Source of the DNA: Phenylobacterium sp.
GTDB lineage: Bacteria > Pseudomonadota > Alphaproteobacteria > Caulobacterales > Caulobacteraceae
Reading direction: 5' to 3'
Length of the DNA stretch: 54,592 nt
NCBI RefSeq assembly: GCF_025934275.1
Contig: NZ_JAICYI010000017.1
Location: 1 to 54,592 of the forward strand
Shown: piece by piece, positions 1 to 8,298 of the stretch
Position numbering within the stretch: the stretch's first letter is position 1
How the letters are laid out: the number at the start of each line of letters is the position of its first letter
Program-made: the position numbers and the translations under genes
The notes under the pieces: model-generated
The model's database searches: none
Told to the model about the DNA's origin: nothing
The model's input: the letters and a program-made list of their open reading frames with translations, nothing else

Positions 1-1
1 G

Positions 2-481
<480 letters not shown>

Positions 482-542
482 GCCGGCGCCTGCGTCACCT
501 GACGGCGTGTCCATCGGCGGCGATTTTCGCTAGAGCACGGCG

Positions 543-1613
543 ATGGGCCTGCCCGCCGCCACGCCAGCGCCGCTGTTCTCGGCGCCATCGCCGGTCAACC
601 CGAAGTTCGCCTTCGGCATCGTCGGCGGTCGCTACGTGCTGCTGGCGTTCCTGCCGCCGCCCTCGCCCGAACGCGACGCCGCCATCGCGCAGGTGGTCGC
701 CAACCGCGACCTGATCCGCGACGACGAGGTGCTGGTGTTCGGGGTGCTGCCCGACGAGGAGAGCTTCCGGCGCGCCCGCGACGCGGTGAACGGCCTGCGC
801 TGGTTCGGCGACTGGGACGGCGAGATCCGGCGGCTCTACGGCGCGGCCGGGGCCGATGGCCAGGTGCGGCCGCAATGGGTGCTGATCGATCCGAGCCTGC
901 GGATCCTGAGCGGCGGCGCCCTGGCCGACATCGAAAGCGCCTTCGCCGCGTTGCGGGAGCTAGGCCCGGCGGAGGACCACGCGGGCGTCCCGCTGCACGC
1001 GCCGGTGCTGATCGTGCCGCGGGTCCTCGAGCCCGGCTTCTGCCGCGATCTGATCGCGGTCTACGAACAGGTCGGGGGCCGCCCCTCGGGCGTCATGCGC
1101 CAGGCCGACGGCAAGACCGTGGGGGTGCTCGACGACTTCAAGAGCCGCCGCGACGCGGTCATCCCCGAGGGCCCGCTCGTCGAGGGCCTGCGCGGCCGCG
1201 TCGCGACACGCCTCGCGCCGGAGATGCTCAAGGCCTTTCAGTTCCGGGTCAGCCGCATCGAGCGGTTCATCGTCGCCTGCTACGACGCCGAGGACGGCGG
1301 CTACTTCCGCCCGCACCGCGACAACACCACGCCGGGTACCGCGCATCGCAAGTTCGCCGTCTCGATCAACCTGAACGCCGAAGAGTTCGAGGGCGGCGAC
1401 CTGCGGTTCCCGGAGTTCGGGCCCAGGACCTACCGGCCGCCCACCGGCGGAGCGGTGGTCTTCTCCTGCAGCCTGCTGCACGAGGCGACGCCGGTGACCC
1501 GCGGGCGGCGTTTCGCGACGCTTCCCTTCCTCTACGACGAGGAGGGCGCGCGCATCCGCGTCGCCAACCAGTCGAGCCTCGCGGCGGCCGAGCCGCAACC
1601 CACCTCCAGCTAG
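543..1613 (+). CDS. Fusion of a peroxiredoxin-like domain and a 2OG-Fe(II) prolyl-4-hydroxylase-type oxygenase
   Basis: A protein of 356 residues. Residues about 8-130 follow a thioredoxin/AhpC-TSA pattern, but where a peroxidatic cysteine would sit the sequence reads FLPPPSPERD, so this half is probably not a peroxidase. Residues 150-340 form a 2-oxoglutarate/Fe(II) dioxygenase domain with H258-x-D260 as iron ligands, a distal H313 (LLHEATPV) and the 2OG-binding basic cluster RGRRF at 320-324. The family hydroxylates proline or other residues; the substrate here is unknown. No strong Shine-Dalgarno sequence lies before the start, which was taken as the first in-frame ATG. It converges with another 2OG oxygenase. 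Confidence 0.8.
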   Translation: MGLPAATPAPLFSAPSPVNPKFAFGIVGGRYVLLAFLPPPSPERDAAIAQVVANRDLIRDDEVLVFGVLPDEESFRRARDAVNGLRWFGDWDGEIRRLYGAAGADGQVRPQWVLIDPSLRILSGGALADIESAFAALRELGPAEDHAGVPLHAPVLIVPRVLEPGFCRDLIAVYEQVGGRPSGVMRQADGKTVGVLDDFKSRRDAVIPEGPLVEGLRGRVATRLAPEMLKAFQFRVSRIERFIVACYDAEDGGYFRPHRDNTTPGTAHRKFAVSINLNAEEFEGGDLRFPEFGPRTYRPPTGGAVVFSCSLLHEATPVTRGRRFATLPFLYDEEGARIRVANQSSLAAAEPQPTSS

Positions 1614-1658
1614 CCGACAGCGTCGCCGCCGGTCATGCGATTGGCGGCTGCGGTCATG

Positions 1659-2279
1659 TCACCGCCAGCCGTAGTTGAAGCTGACCGAGATCCGCGCCGA
1701 GCGCGCGGCGTTGGCCGGGGCCTCGTGGCGCAGCCAGCTTTCCCACATCAGGATCGTGCCCGCCTGCGGACGCAGGTAGACGAAGCTCTGCTGGGCCTCC
1801 GGCGCGTCGGCCCGCTTCGGCGGCGCGGCCATCATCAGCGGCAGCCGCGGGTCCTCGATCTTCAACGGCGAGGCCCCCGGCGGGACCCGCACATAGGCGA
1901 CGCCGGAGATCACCGCGTGGGGGTGGATGTGGCCCGAGTGGCCGGCGCCGGGCTTCAGGACGTTCACCCACAGGCTGTCCATCGCAAGCTTGCCGCGGCC
2001 CAGGTCGAAGGCGAGCGCCTCGGCGAAGGTCCGCGCGTGGCGGTCCAGCTTGCGCTTCAGCTCCGCGAACACGCTCGCCCGCTGCGGCAGGTCGTTCAGC
2101 GAAGCATAGGAGGTGTAGCCGCCGTAGCCGTTGGCCTTGGACCAGGCCCTTCCAGCCGCGTCCTCGGCCGCCAGCATCCGGCAGGCGGCCTCTAATTCGC
2201 GGTTGAAATTTTCGAACTCCCGGTCCGTGCTAAGCGTCGCTTCATAGACCGGAGTCGAAAACAAGGGGCGCAACGCCAT
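1659..2279 (-). CDS. TIGR02466-type putative 2OG-Fe(II) oxygenase
   Basis: A protein of 206 residues, the normal size for the TIGR02466 / PF13759 family of putative 2OG-Fe(II) oxygenases often found in phages and marine bacteria. The family core is visible: a histidine-rich strand HIHPHAVISGVAYV (117-130), a distal histidine in WLRHEAPAN (H185), and an arginine in ARISVSFNYGW (R196) expected to bind 2-oxoglutarate. It begins with the family-like opening LFSTPVYEA. It is transcribed towards the P4H-like fusion gene. The substrate is not known. Confidence 0.8.
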   Translation of the reverse strand: MALRPLFSTPVYEATLSTDREFENFNRELEAACRMLAAEDAAGRAWSKANGYGGYTSYASLNDLPQRASVFAELKRKLDRHARTFAEALAFDLGRGKLAMDSLWVNVLKPGAGHSGHIHPHAVISGVAYVRVPPGASPLKIEDPRLPLMMAAPPKRADAPEAQQSFVYLRPQAGTILMWESWLRHEAPANAARSARISVSFNYGWR

Positions 2280-2413
2280 CCATCGGCGCTAGCCGCCTGG
2301 CGATGGATTGTCAAAGATGGGGCCGGCTGGCGCTAGCCGCCAAGCTCCGCTAGAGCATTGAATCGATGTACGGCTCCGCTCGGTGGCGGCGGAGGCTTGG
2401 GGGGACTGGGATC

Positions 2414-3298
2414 ATGATGAGGATTGCGGCGGCCGTGGCGATCGCGGGCGTGATGGTGGGCGGCCAGGCGCTGGCGGCGCCGGCCAAGGCCAAGGCGCAA
2501 CACGTCAGGCACACCACCCAGGCGCTCGCCTACCGGGCGCCGCGCGGCCCCGACAAGATCCACCCTGACCTCAACGGCGTCTGGCAGGTGATGAACACCG
2601 CCAACTGGAACGTGGAGCCGCACGCCGCGAGCGCCGCCTTGCAGATGCGTCCCGGCCCGTTCGGCCCGGTGCCGGCCAAGGAGGTGCTGGCGCTGGGCGC
2701 GGTGGGCGCGGTGCCGGCGGGCCTCGGCGTGGTGGAGGGCGGGTCCATCCCCTACACGGCCGAAGCCAGGAAGACGCGCGACGCGAACCATGCCGACTGG
2801 ATCCACAAGGATCCGGAGATCAAGTGCTACCTGCCCGGCGTCCCGCGCGCCAACTACATGAGCCTGCCGTTCCAGATCTTCCAGTCCGAGAAGCAGATGC
2901 TCATCGCCTATGAATACGCGGGCGCGGTCAGGAACATCATGTTCAAGGATCCCGGCCCGGCGCCGGTGGATTCCTGGATGGGCCAGTCGGTGGCGCACTG
3001 GGAAGGCGACACCCTGGTGATCGTGGTCACCGGCCAGAACGATTCCACCTGGTTCGACCGCGCCGGCAATTTCCACTCCGCCGACATGAAGGTGGTGGAG
3101 CGCTGGACGCCGACCAGCCCGCTCACCATGCGCTACGAGGCCGAGATCACCGATCCCTCGACCTTCACGCGGCCGTGGAAGATGAGCATGAACCTCTACA
3201 AGCACGTCGGCGAGGACGCGCGGCTCAACCAGTTCAAGTGCGTGGAGTTCGTGGAGGAGCTGATGTACGGCCACCTACGCAAGCACCCGCTGCCGTGA
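2414..3298 (+). CDS. Exported protein of unknown function, partner of DUF6152 gene
   Basis: A protein of 294 residues with a signal peptide (MMRIAAAVAIAGVMVGGQALA) that decides the start: an upstream in-frame ATG at 2366 would put 16 extra arginine-rich residues before it. The mature part contains conserved-looking blocks such as DLNGVWQVMNTANWN, WIHKDPEIKCYLPGVPR and SVAHWEGDTLVIVVTG. I recognise this layout (NGVW..., then EGDTLV...) from exported proteins of unknown function common in sphingomonads and Caulobacteraceae, typically beside a DUF6152 gene, as here. It is probably periplasmic. No catalytic motif was found. Confidence 0.75.
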   Translation: MMRIAAAVAIAGVMVGGQALAAPAKAKAQHVRHTTQALAYRAPRGPDKIHPDLNGVWQVMNTANWNVEPHAASAALQMRPGPFGPVPAKEVLALGAVGAVPAGLGVVEGGSIPYTAEARKTRDANHADWIHKDPEIKCYLPGVPRANYMSLPFQIFQSEKQMLIAYEYAGAVRNIMFKDPGPAPVDSWMGQSVAHWEGDTLVIVVTGQNDSTWFDRAGNFHSADMKVVERWTPTSPLTMRYEAEITDPSTFTRPWKMSMNLYKHVGEDARLNQFKCVEFVEELMYGHLRKHPLP

Positions 3299-3425
3299 TC
3301 GGCCGCATGCACCTTGCGGCTCCCATGATATAGGAATACCCGCGTCATGCGGGCCATTAAGCCCCACGGCCGGCGCCGCCGGTCGAGACGATAGAAGACT
3401 TAGGCATCCGCGCTGGAGGCGCAAA

Positions 3426-3881
3426 ATGATTTCTCGTCGCTTTATTGTTCCCACGATGATCGGCGCCGGCCTCTTGGCCGCAGCGACCCTGGGCGTCGGC
3501 CAGGCGTCCGCGCACCATGCGTTTTCCGCGGAATTCGACGGCAAGGCCCCCGTGCTGCTGCGCGGCAAGGTGACCAAGGTCGAGTGGATCAATCCGCACG
3601 CCTGGGTGCACCTGAACGCCGTCGGCCCCGACGGCCAGATGCACGAGTGGATGGTCGAGGGCGGCACGCCCAACACCCTGCTCCGCGCCGGGATTGATCG
3701 GAACACGCTCAAGGCCGGCACCGAGATCATCGTCCGCGGCTACCAGTCGAAGGACCACTCCTGCACGCCGGTCTGCAAGGCGAACGGCCGCGACGTGACC
3801 TTCCCGGACGGCCGCAAGGTGTTCATGGGCTCCTCCGGCACCGGCGCGCCCAAGGACGGCGCCGACCCCACCGAGAAGTAG
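3426..3881 (+). CDS. DUF6152 family exported protein
   Basis: A protein of 151 residues with a signal peptide ending near GQASA, followed by the family hallmark HHAFSAEFD and the core strand KVTKVEWINPHAWVHL. DUF6152 proteins are small beta-rich periplasmic proteins of unknown function. The start is supported by GGAGG eight bases upstream (CTGGAGGCGCAAA). Two cysteines (SCTPVC) could form a disulfide. It follows the 294-residue exported protein in the same direction with a gap of about 130 bases, so the two are likely functionally linked. Confidence 0.85.
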   Translation: MISRRFIVPTMIGAGLLAAATLGVGQASAHHAFSAEFDGKAPVLLRGKVTKVEWINPHAWVHLNAVGPDGQMHEWMVEGGTPNTLLRAGIDRNTLKAGTEIIVRGYQSKDHSCTPVCKANGRDVTFPDGRKVFMGSSGTGAPKDGADPTEK

Positions 3882-3915
3882 CGCGAGGCCGGGGGCTCCT
3901 CGGGGCCTCCGTCCG

Positions 3916-5124
3916 TCAGGGCGCCTTCAGCGCCCGCGCGCTGAAAGCCACGCCGACCAGCGCCATCAGCGCAAGCGCCGCGCCGGCGGCGAACGTCGCC
4001 TGCGGCCCGATGCGATCCCAGAGCGCGCCCGCGATCAGGCTGGCGGCGAGCGTGGCCAGGCCGGTCACCAGGTTCAGCGCCCCGAATCCCGTGCCCCTCA
4101 GGTCCGCGGGTGCGGTGTCGGCGACCAGCGCGCCGAGCAGCCCCTGGGTAAAGCCCATGTGCAGGCCCCAGAGCACCAGGCCGGCCGCGACCCATATGAG
4201 CGAGCCGGCTCCGGCCAGCGCCAGGTCGGCCGCGATCAGCAAGGCGATGCCGGCAAGGAACACCCCGCGCCGCCCGAGCCGGTCGGAGAGCGCGCCGGCG
4301 GGATAGGCCGAGAGCGCATAGACCAGGTTCATCACCACCAGCACCAGCGGCGCATAGGCCTCGCCCAGCCCATCGTTCCGGGCCTTGAGGATCAGGAAGG
4401 CTTCGCTGAAGCGGGCGAGCGTGAACACGGTGGCGACCGCCGCCACGATCCAGAACCGTCTCCCCAGCCGCGCGAGCTCCGAGGGCCTGAGCGGGAAGCG
4501 CGTCTCGCCCGGCGGCCGCGTCACCCTCGGCTCGCGCACGGCGAAGGCGATCAGCGCGGTCGAGGCGATCGCCGGGGCGACGGCCCACCAGAACACCAGC
4601 CGGAAGTCGTCGTGGCTCGCCAGCATCAGCAGCACGGCGAGGGCGGGGCCCAGGAAGGCGCCCACAGTGTCCAGCGCCTGCCTGAGCCCGAAGCTCGCGC
4701 CCCTGAGGGCCTCCGGCGCGATGTCGGCGATCAGCGCATCGCGCGGCGCGCCGCGGATGCCCTTGCCGATGCGGTCCACGAAGCGCGCCGCCACCACCCA
4801 GCCCACGGAGTTCGCCAGAGGGAAAATTGGCTTCGTCGCCGCCGCCAGCCCATAGCCCAGCGCCGCCAGCAGCTTGCGCTTGCCGAGCCAGTCGGAGAGC
4901 GCGCCCGAGAAGATGCGGGTGATCAGCGCGGTGGATTCCGCCACCCCCTCGATGGCGCCCACGGTGAGCGCCGAGGCGCCCATTGCGCTGACCAGATAGA
5001 CCGGCAGCAGGCCGTGGATCATCTCGGAGGAGACGTCCATCAGCAGCGAGACGAAGCCCAGCGTCCAGATCCCGGCTGGAATCTGCCGAAGCACGCGCTC
5101 GCGCCGTGCGCCGGTCCCGCTCAT
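3916..5124 (-). CDS. MFS transporter
   Basis: An inner-membrane carrier of 402 residues with about 12 hydrophobic segments and the major facilitator loop motif GALSDWLGKRK between helices 2 and 3, repeated in the second half as GALSDRLGRRG. This fits a proton-driven drug or metabolite carrier; the substrate cannot be read from the sequence. I start at 5124 (MSGTGARRERV), since GGGAGAG lies at good spacing before it, rather than 15 bases upstream. It is divergent from crcB, with about 70 bases between the starts. Confidence 0.85.
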   Translation of the reverse strand: MSGTGARRERVLRQIPAGIWTLGFVSLLMDVSSEMIHGLLPVYLVSAMGASALTVGAIEGVAESTALITRIFSGALSDWLGKRKLLAALGYGLAAATKPIFPLANSVGWVVAARFVDRIGKGIRGAPRDALIADIAPEALRGASFGLRQALDTVGAFLGPALAVLLMLASHDDFRLVFWWAVAPAIASTALIAFAVREPRVTRPPGETRFPLRPSELARLGRRFWIVAAVATVFTLARFSEAFLILKARNDGLGEAYAPLVLVVMNLVYALSAYPAGALSDRLGRRGVFLAGIALLIAADLALAGAGSLIWVAAGLVLWGLHMGFTQGLLGALVADTAPADLRGTGFGALNLVTGLATLAASLIAGALWDRIGPQATFAAGAALALMALVGVAFSARALKAP

Positions 5125-5195
5125 TCGCCGCTCTCCCATCCACCTCGACGGCGCCGCGCCGATCGTCTATCCGAGCCGGGGGAGGGGTCCAAGCG

Positions 5196-5594
5196 GTGTT
5201 GACCTATCTCTGGATCGCGCTCGGGGGCGCGCTGGGCAGCGTGGCCCGCTACGCGTGCTCGAGCGCGGCGGCGCACGCGTTCGGCGAGACATTCCCGTGG
5301 GGCACCCTGATCGTCAACGTGGCGGGCTCCTTCGTGATCGGCGCGTTCGCGACGCTCACCGGTCCGGACGGCCGCTGGCTGATGGCGCCGGACGCACGGC
5401 TGTTTGTCACCATCGGGATCTGCGGCGGCTACACCACCTTCTCCAGCTTCAGCCTGCAGACGCTGAACCTGATCCGGGCGGGGGAGTTCACCGCCGCTTT
5501 CGGCAATATCGCAGGCTCGCTCGTGCTGTGCCTCGCCGGCGTCTGGCTCGGCTATGTGACGGGCGCGCTGATCAACCAGGCCAAGGGAGGCTGA
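5196..5594 (+). CDS. crcB: Fluoride efflux transporter CrcB (Fluc)
   Basis: A small membrane protein of 132 residues with four hydrophobic helices, forming dimeric fluoride channels in the inner membrane. Family motifs are clear: GGALGSVARY at the N-terminus, WGTLIVNVAGSFVIG in helix 2, and GICGGYTTFSSFS in helix 3, which carries the pore phenylalanines. The start is GTG at 5196, nine bases after GGAGGG; TTG at 5199 is an alternative. The longer frame from 5106 would overlap the divergent MFS gene and add non-homologous residues. DUF190 follows after 4 bases. No fluoride riboswitch was recognised in the short leader. Confidence 0.93.
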   Translation: MLTYLWIALGGALGSVARYACSSAAAHAFGETFPWGTLIVNVAGSFVIGAFATLTGPDGRWLMAPDARLFVTIGICGGYTTFSSFSLQTLNLIRAGEFTAAFGNIAGSLVLCLAGVWLGYVTGALINQAKGG

Positions 5595-5598
5595 GGCC

Positions 5599-5940
5599 AT
5601 GCCCGCCCGCCATGACGCGGTGCTGCTGCGCATCTTCATCGGCGAGCGCGAGCGGCACCAGCATCATCCGCTTTACGAAGCCATCGTCCGGGCGGCGCGC
5701 GAGGACGGCCTGGCCGGCGCCACCGTGCTGCGCGGCATGATGGGCTACGGCCGCTCCGGCCGCATCGAGAGCGCCAAGATCCTCGATCTGTCCGATGACC
5801 TGCCGGTGGTCGTGGAGATCGTCGACGCCGCCGAGCGGATCGAGGCGTTCCTGCCCAGGCTGGAGTCGATGATCGGCTCGGGCCTGGCCACCACCGAACG
5901 CGTGCAGGTGCTGCGCTACGGCGAACCTGGCGCGGACTGA
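5599..5940 (+). CDS. DUF190 family protein linked to crcB
   Basis: A protein of 113 residues with the DUF190 pattern: an N-terminal strand VLLRIFIGE, then HPLYEAIVRAAREDGLAGATVLRGMMGYG, and a C-terminal ferredoxin-like fold resembling PII proteins. DUF190 genes very often sit directly beside crcB, as here with only 4 bases between stop and start, so it is almost certainly co-transcribed with the fluoride exporter and may modulate it. Its biochemical role is not established. A Shine-Dalgarno-like GAGG precedes the ATG. Confidence 0.9.
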   Translation: MPARHDAVLLRIFIGERERHQHHPLYEAIVRAAREDGLAGATVLRGMMGYGRSGRIESAKILDLSDDLPVVVEIVDAAERIEAFLPRLESMIGSGLATTERVQVLRYGEPGAD

Positions 5941-6058
5941 CCGAAGGTTTCAGCGCCAGAGCGTCCGATTGGCGCTTCGGGGCCCAATCGGGTATGAGAC
6001 CTGCATTGCGCGAGTCCTTGCGCGTCATTGATTTCAATAAGGAAATATTGGGGGAGCC

Positions 6059-6691
6059 TTGATCAACCAGTTCATGACCTGGCTGCAGCACGGGCTCGGA
6101 AAAGGCTCGGGCGATACGGCCCAGTCCTGGAGCGAGGCGCTCCTGGGCTCGCTGAATTTCTGGGGCCTGCTGGAAGGCACCCACCTGCTGGCGCTGATGC
6201 TGTTCGCCGGCACCATCTTCGTGGTCGACCTGCGGCTGCTGGGCGTCACCTTCCGCAAGACGCCGGTCTCGGTGGTGAGCGACCGCGTGCTGCCGATGAC
6301 CGTCGCGGGCTTCCTCATCCTGCTGGCCACCGGGCTCGCGTTGTTCTTCGCTAAGCCCATGTTTTATTACCATAATCTGTGGTTTCGAGCGAAGATGATC
6401 TTCCTCGTCCTGGCGATGATCAACATCGCGGTGTTCCACTCGCAGGTTCAGCGCGGGCAATCGGCCTGGGACAACCATCCGACCCCGCCCGGACCGGCGC
6501 GGATCTCGGCGATCGTCTCGCTGGTCTCCTGGATCCTGGTGATCGGGTTGGGCCGCTTCATCCCCTACGACTGGTTCCAGTGCGGCAAGCCGGTCCCCCA
6601 CTGGGCCAACGTGCTGCAGGACTGCAAGACCTCCGAGAAGGGCGCCTACGAGAAGACCGCCGAGACCGCGATCAAGGGCGCCCAGTCATGA
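6059..6691 (+). CDS. DUF6644-like membrane protein (first of a tandem pair)
   Basis: An integral membrane protein of about 210 residues with four to five hydrophobic helices, including SLNFWGLLEGTHLLALMLF and VLPMTVAGFLILLATGLAL. The order of a helix carrying H, a VDLRLLG segment, and later KMIFLVLAMINI matches the DUF6644-type proteins found in alphaproteobacteria; function unknown. The start is uncertain: TTG at 6059 has a purine run only two bases before it, while ATG at 6074 lies 18 bases after that run. The stop overlaps the next gene by 4 bases (ATGA), so the pair is translationally coupled. Confidence 0.75.
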   Translation: MINQFMTWLQHGLGKGSGDTAQSWSEALLGSLNFWGLLEGTHLLALMLFAGTIFVVDLRLLGVTFRKTPVSVVSDRVLPMTVAGFLILLATGLALFFAKPMFYYHNLWFRAKMIFLVLAMINIAVFHSQVQRGQSAWDNHPTPPGPARISAIVSLVSWILVIGLGRFIPYDWFQCGKPVPHWANVLQDCKTSEKGAYEKTAETAIKGAQS

Positions 6692-7524
6692 CCAAGATCA
6701 ATTTCGAGCTGTTCTTTCCGGCGCTTCGGCCCTGGGTCATGAACCTGGTCAACGTCTGGCCGGCCTATATCATCAAGCCGCAGTATGCGAACTGGGAGGT
6801 GCTGCACATCCTCTCGCTCACGCTGCTGGGCGGCACGGCGATCCTGATGAACCTGCGCCTGCTCGGGCGCGGCATCACCGAGGAGTCGCCCTCGGAGGTC
6901 TACCGCAACCTGCGGCGATGGCAGGATGTCGGCGTCATCGGCATCGTCGTCTCCGGCATCCTGATCGGCATGGCCAACGCCGAGAAGCTCTACGACTCCA
7001 CGGCCTTCGTGGTGAAGATGTGCGCCCTCTTGGGCGGCGTCATCCTGACCTACGGCGCGAGCCGGCCGGTGGCGCGCGCCGACGGGGCGGTGCCGGTCTC
7101 CGCCAGGCTGTGGTTCATCCTGGGCGGGCTGATCTGGCTGGCGGGCCTGGTGATCTTCGCCACCGGCACGCTGGTCAACGTCGGCCTCTACCACGTGATC
7201 TTCGCCGCGGCCCTGATCGTGCTGATCGCGGCCCAGGGGCGGCTTCGGTGGATCTTCCTGATCGGCCTGCTGGTGATCTTCGCGGTCCACCAGTGGGTCA
7301 CGCACGTGACCTACGCCGACCCGTTCGACCTGAAGCACCTGGACCCGGCCAACAAGGTCTTCACCTGGATCTACGTGGTCTGGATCGCCGCCGCGGCCGC
7401 GGCGCAGACGTTCATGGCCTCGCGGAACAAGGCGACGCCGGCGCTCGCCAAGCTGATCGCGTGGTCGACCATCCTGGTTTGGGTCACCGGCGCGGCCGCA
7501 GGCCGCTGGATCGCCTTCGAGTGA
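6688..7524 (+). CDS. DUF6644-like membrane protein (second of a tandem pair)
   Basis: A membrane protein of 278 residues with about seven hydrophobic segments. Its first half resembles the preceding gene product: WEVLHILSLTLLGGTAILMNLRLLG parallels the GTHLLALMLF...VDLRLLG segment upstream, indicating tandem duplication and divergence, here with extra C-terminal helices. The ATG overlaps the preceding stop by 4 bases. Conserved histidines in the helices could ligate haem or metal, but that is speculation. Function unknown. Confidence 0.75.
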   Translation: MTKINFELFFPALRPWVMNLVNVWPAYIIKPQYANWEVLHILSLTLLGGTAILMNLRLLGRGITEESPSEVYRNLRRWQDVGVIGIVVSGILIGMANAEKLYDSTAFVVKMCALLGGVILTYGASRPVARADGAVPVSARLWFILGGLIWLAGLVIFATGTLVNVGLYHVIFAAALIVLIAAQGRLRWIFLIGLLVIFAVHQWVTHVTYADPFDLKHLDPANKVFTWIYVVWIAAAAAAQTFMASRNKATPALAKLIAWSTILVWVTGAAAGRWIAFE

Positions 7525-7749
7525 TCAGCGCCGTTTCTGGATCTCGAGCAGCGAACGCCACATGTCGTCGGCGAACTTCACCACATTGAGGTTGGCGGTG
7601 AACTGCTGCTTGGCCTGGATCTGCTCGACCATCTCCTGCGCCGGGTCCACGCTCGGATCCTCGCCCATGCGGGCGGTGCGCGCGGCCGAAGCCGCGAAGC
7701 GCTGCTCGGCGGCGAACATGCCGTAGCGGGCGACCGTGATCGGATCCAT
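7525..7749 (-). CDS. Flagellar rod/hook-like mini protein
   Basis: A 74-residue protein. Its N-terminus (DPITVARYGMFAAEQRFAAS) resembles the N-terminal signature of flagellar rod and hook proteins, and its C-terminus (DPAQEMVEQIQAKQQFTANL, then NVVKFADDMW) resembles the C-terminal helix of FlgB/C/G-type proteins. It lacks the whole middle domain, so it looks like the two axial helices joined directly. Such short rod-like proteins occur in Caulobacterales; the role is unknown. It ends with no gap against the convergent DUF6644-like gene. No other flagellar gene is in the window. Confidence 0.65.
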   Translation of the reverse strand: MDPITVARYGMFAAEQRFAASAARTARMGEDPSVDPAQEMVEQIQAKQQFTANLNVVKFADDMWRSLLEIQKRR

Positions 7750-7902
7750 GGGACCCTCGCTTTCGGCCGCCAGCTTAGGCCGACGCGGTTAAGCCCCGGC
7801 GAGCAAGCGTGGTGAACGGCCGGTTCATCCTGTGATTGCGATGCAGCGTCATTCGCCGCGGTGCGCTAATCTGGCGGCGAGAGGGACGCGAGGAGACCAA
7901 CC

Positions 7903-8271
7903 ATGCGCATCAGCACCGCGCTCCTGGGCCTGGCGGTCGGCGTCTTCGCCGGCGCCGCGGCCGCTCAGCCCGTGACCGGAAACCCGCCGTCGACCGCCGT
8001 CATCTGCGTCGACGTCGCCGGGCGGACCCTGCCCGTGCGCTGCCGCGCCGACGCCAGCCGGATCAACCAGTCGTACGACATCTGCCAGTGCCTGTCGGGC
8101 GGGCAGCGGGTGATGGCCTCGGTCTGCCCTGATGGGGTGAGCCCGCCGGCCGACAGCGCCGCCCTCGAGCGGGCCCGCCTTGCGGCCATCCGGCACGGCA
8201 GCATCGTGGGCGCCACCTTCCGGGGCCAGCCGATGTGCGTCGCCCCGCGCCAGCGCCCCGCGGGCGGCTAG
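7903..8271 (+). CDS. Small exported cysteine-containing protein of unknown function
   Basis: A protein of 122 residues with a clear signal peptide (MRISTALLGLAVGVFAGAAAA, cleavage before QPV). The mature part has six cysteines (ICVDV, VRCRAD, DICQCLSGG, SVCPDG, PMCV), pointing to a disulfide-bonded periplasmic or secreted domain. A GGAG lies before the start (GAGGAGACCAACC). I do not recognise the family. It converges with the serine hydrolase gene. Confidence 0.7.
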   Translation: MRISTALLGLAVGVFAGAAAAQPVTGNPPSTAVICVDVAGRTLPVRCRADASRINQSYDICQCLSGGQRVMASVCPDGVSPPADSAALERARLAAIRHGSIVGATFRGQPMCVAPRQRPAGG

Positions 8272-8298
8272 CCCGTCAGCCGGCGCCTCGCCGCGGGG

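Noticed and set aside
3886..3910. Bidirectional terminator GAGGCC...GGCCTC between convergent genes
   Set aside because: A short imperfect stem with no T-run on either side; too weak to call.
5140..5195. Fluoride riboswitch before crcB
   Set aside because: The leader is only 56 bases and the conserved riboswitch core was not seen.
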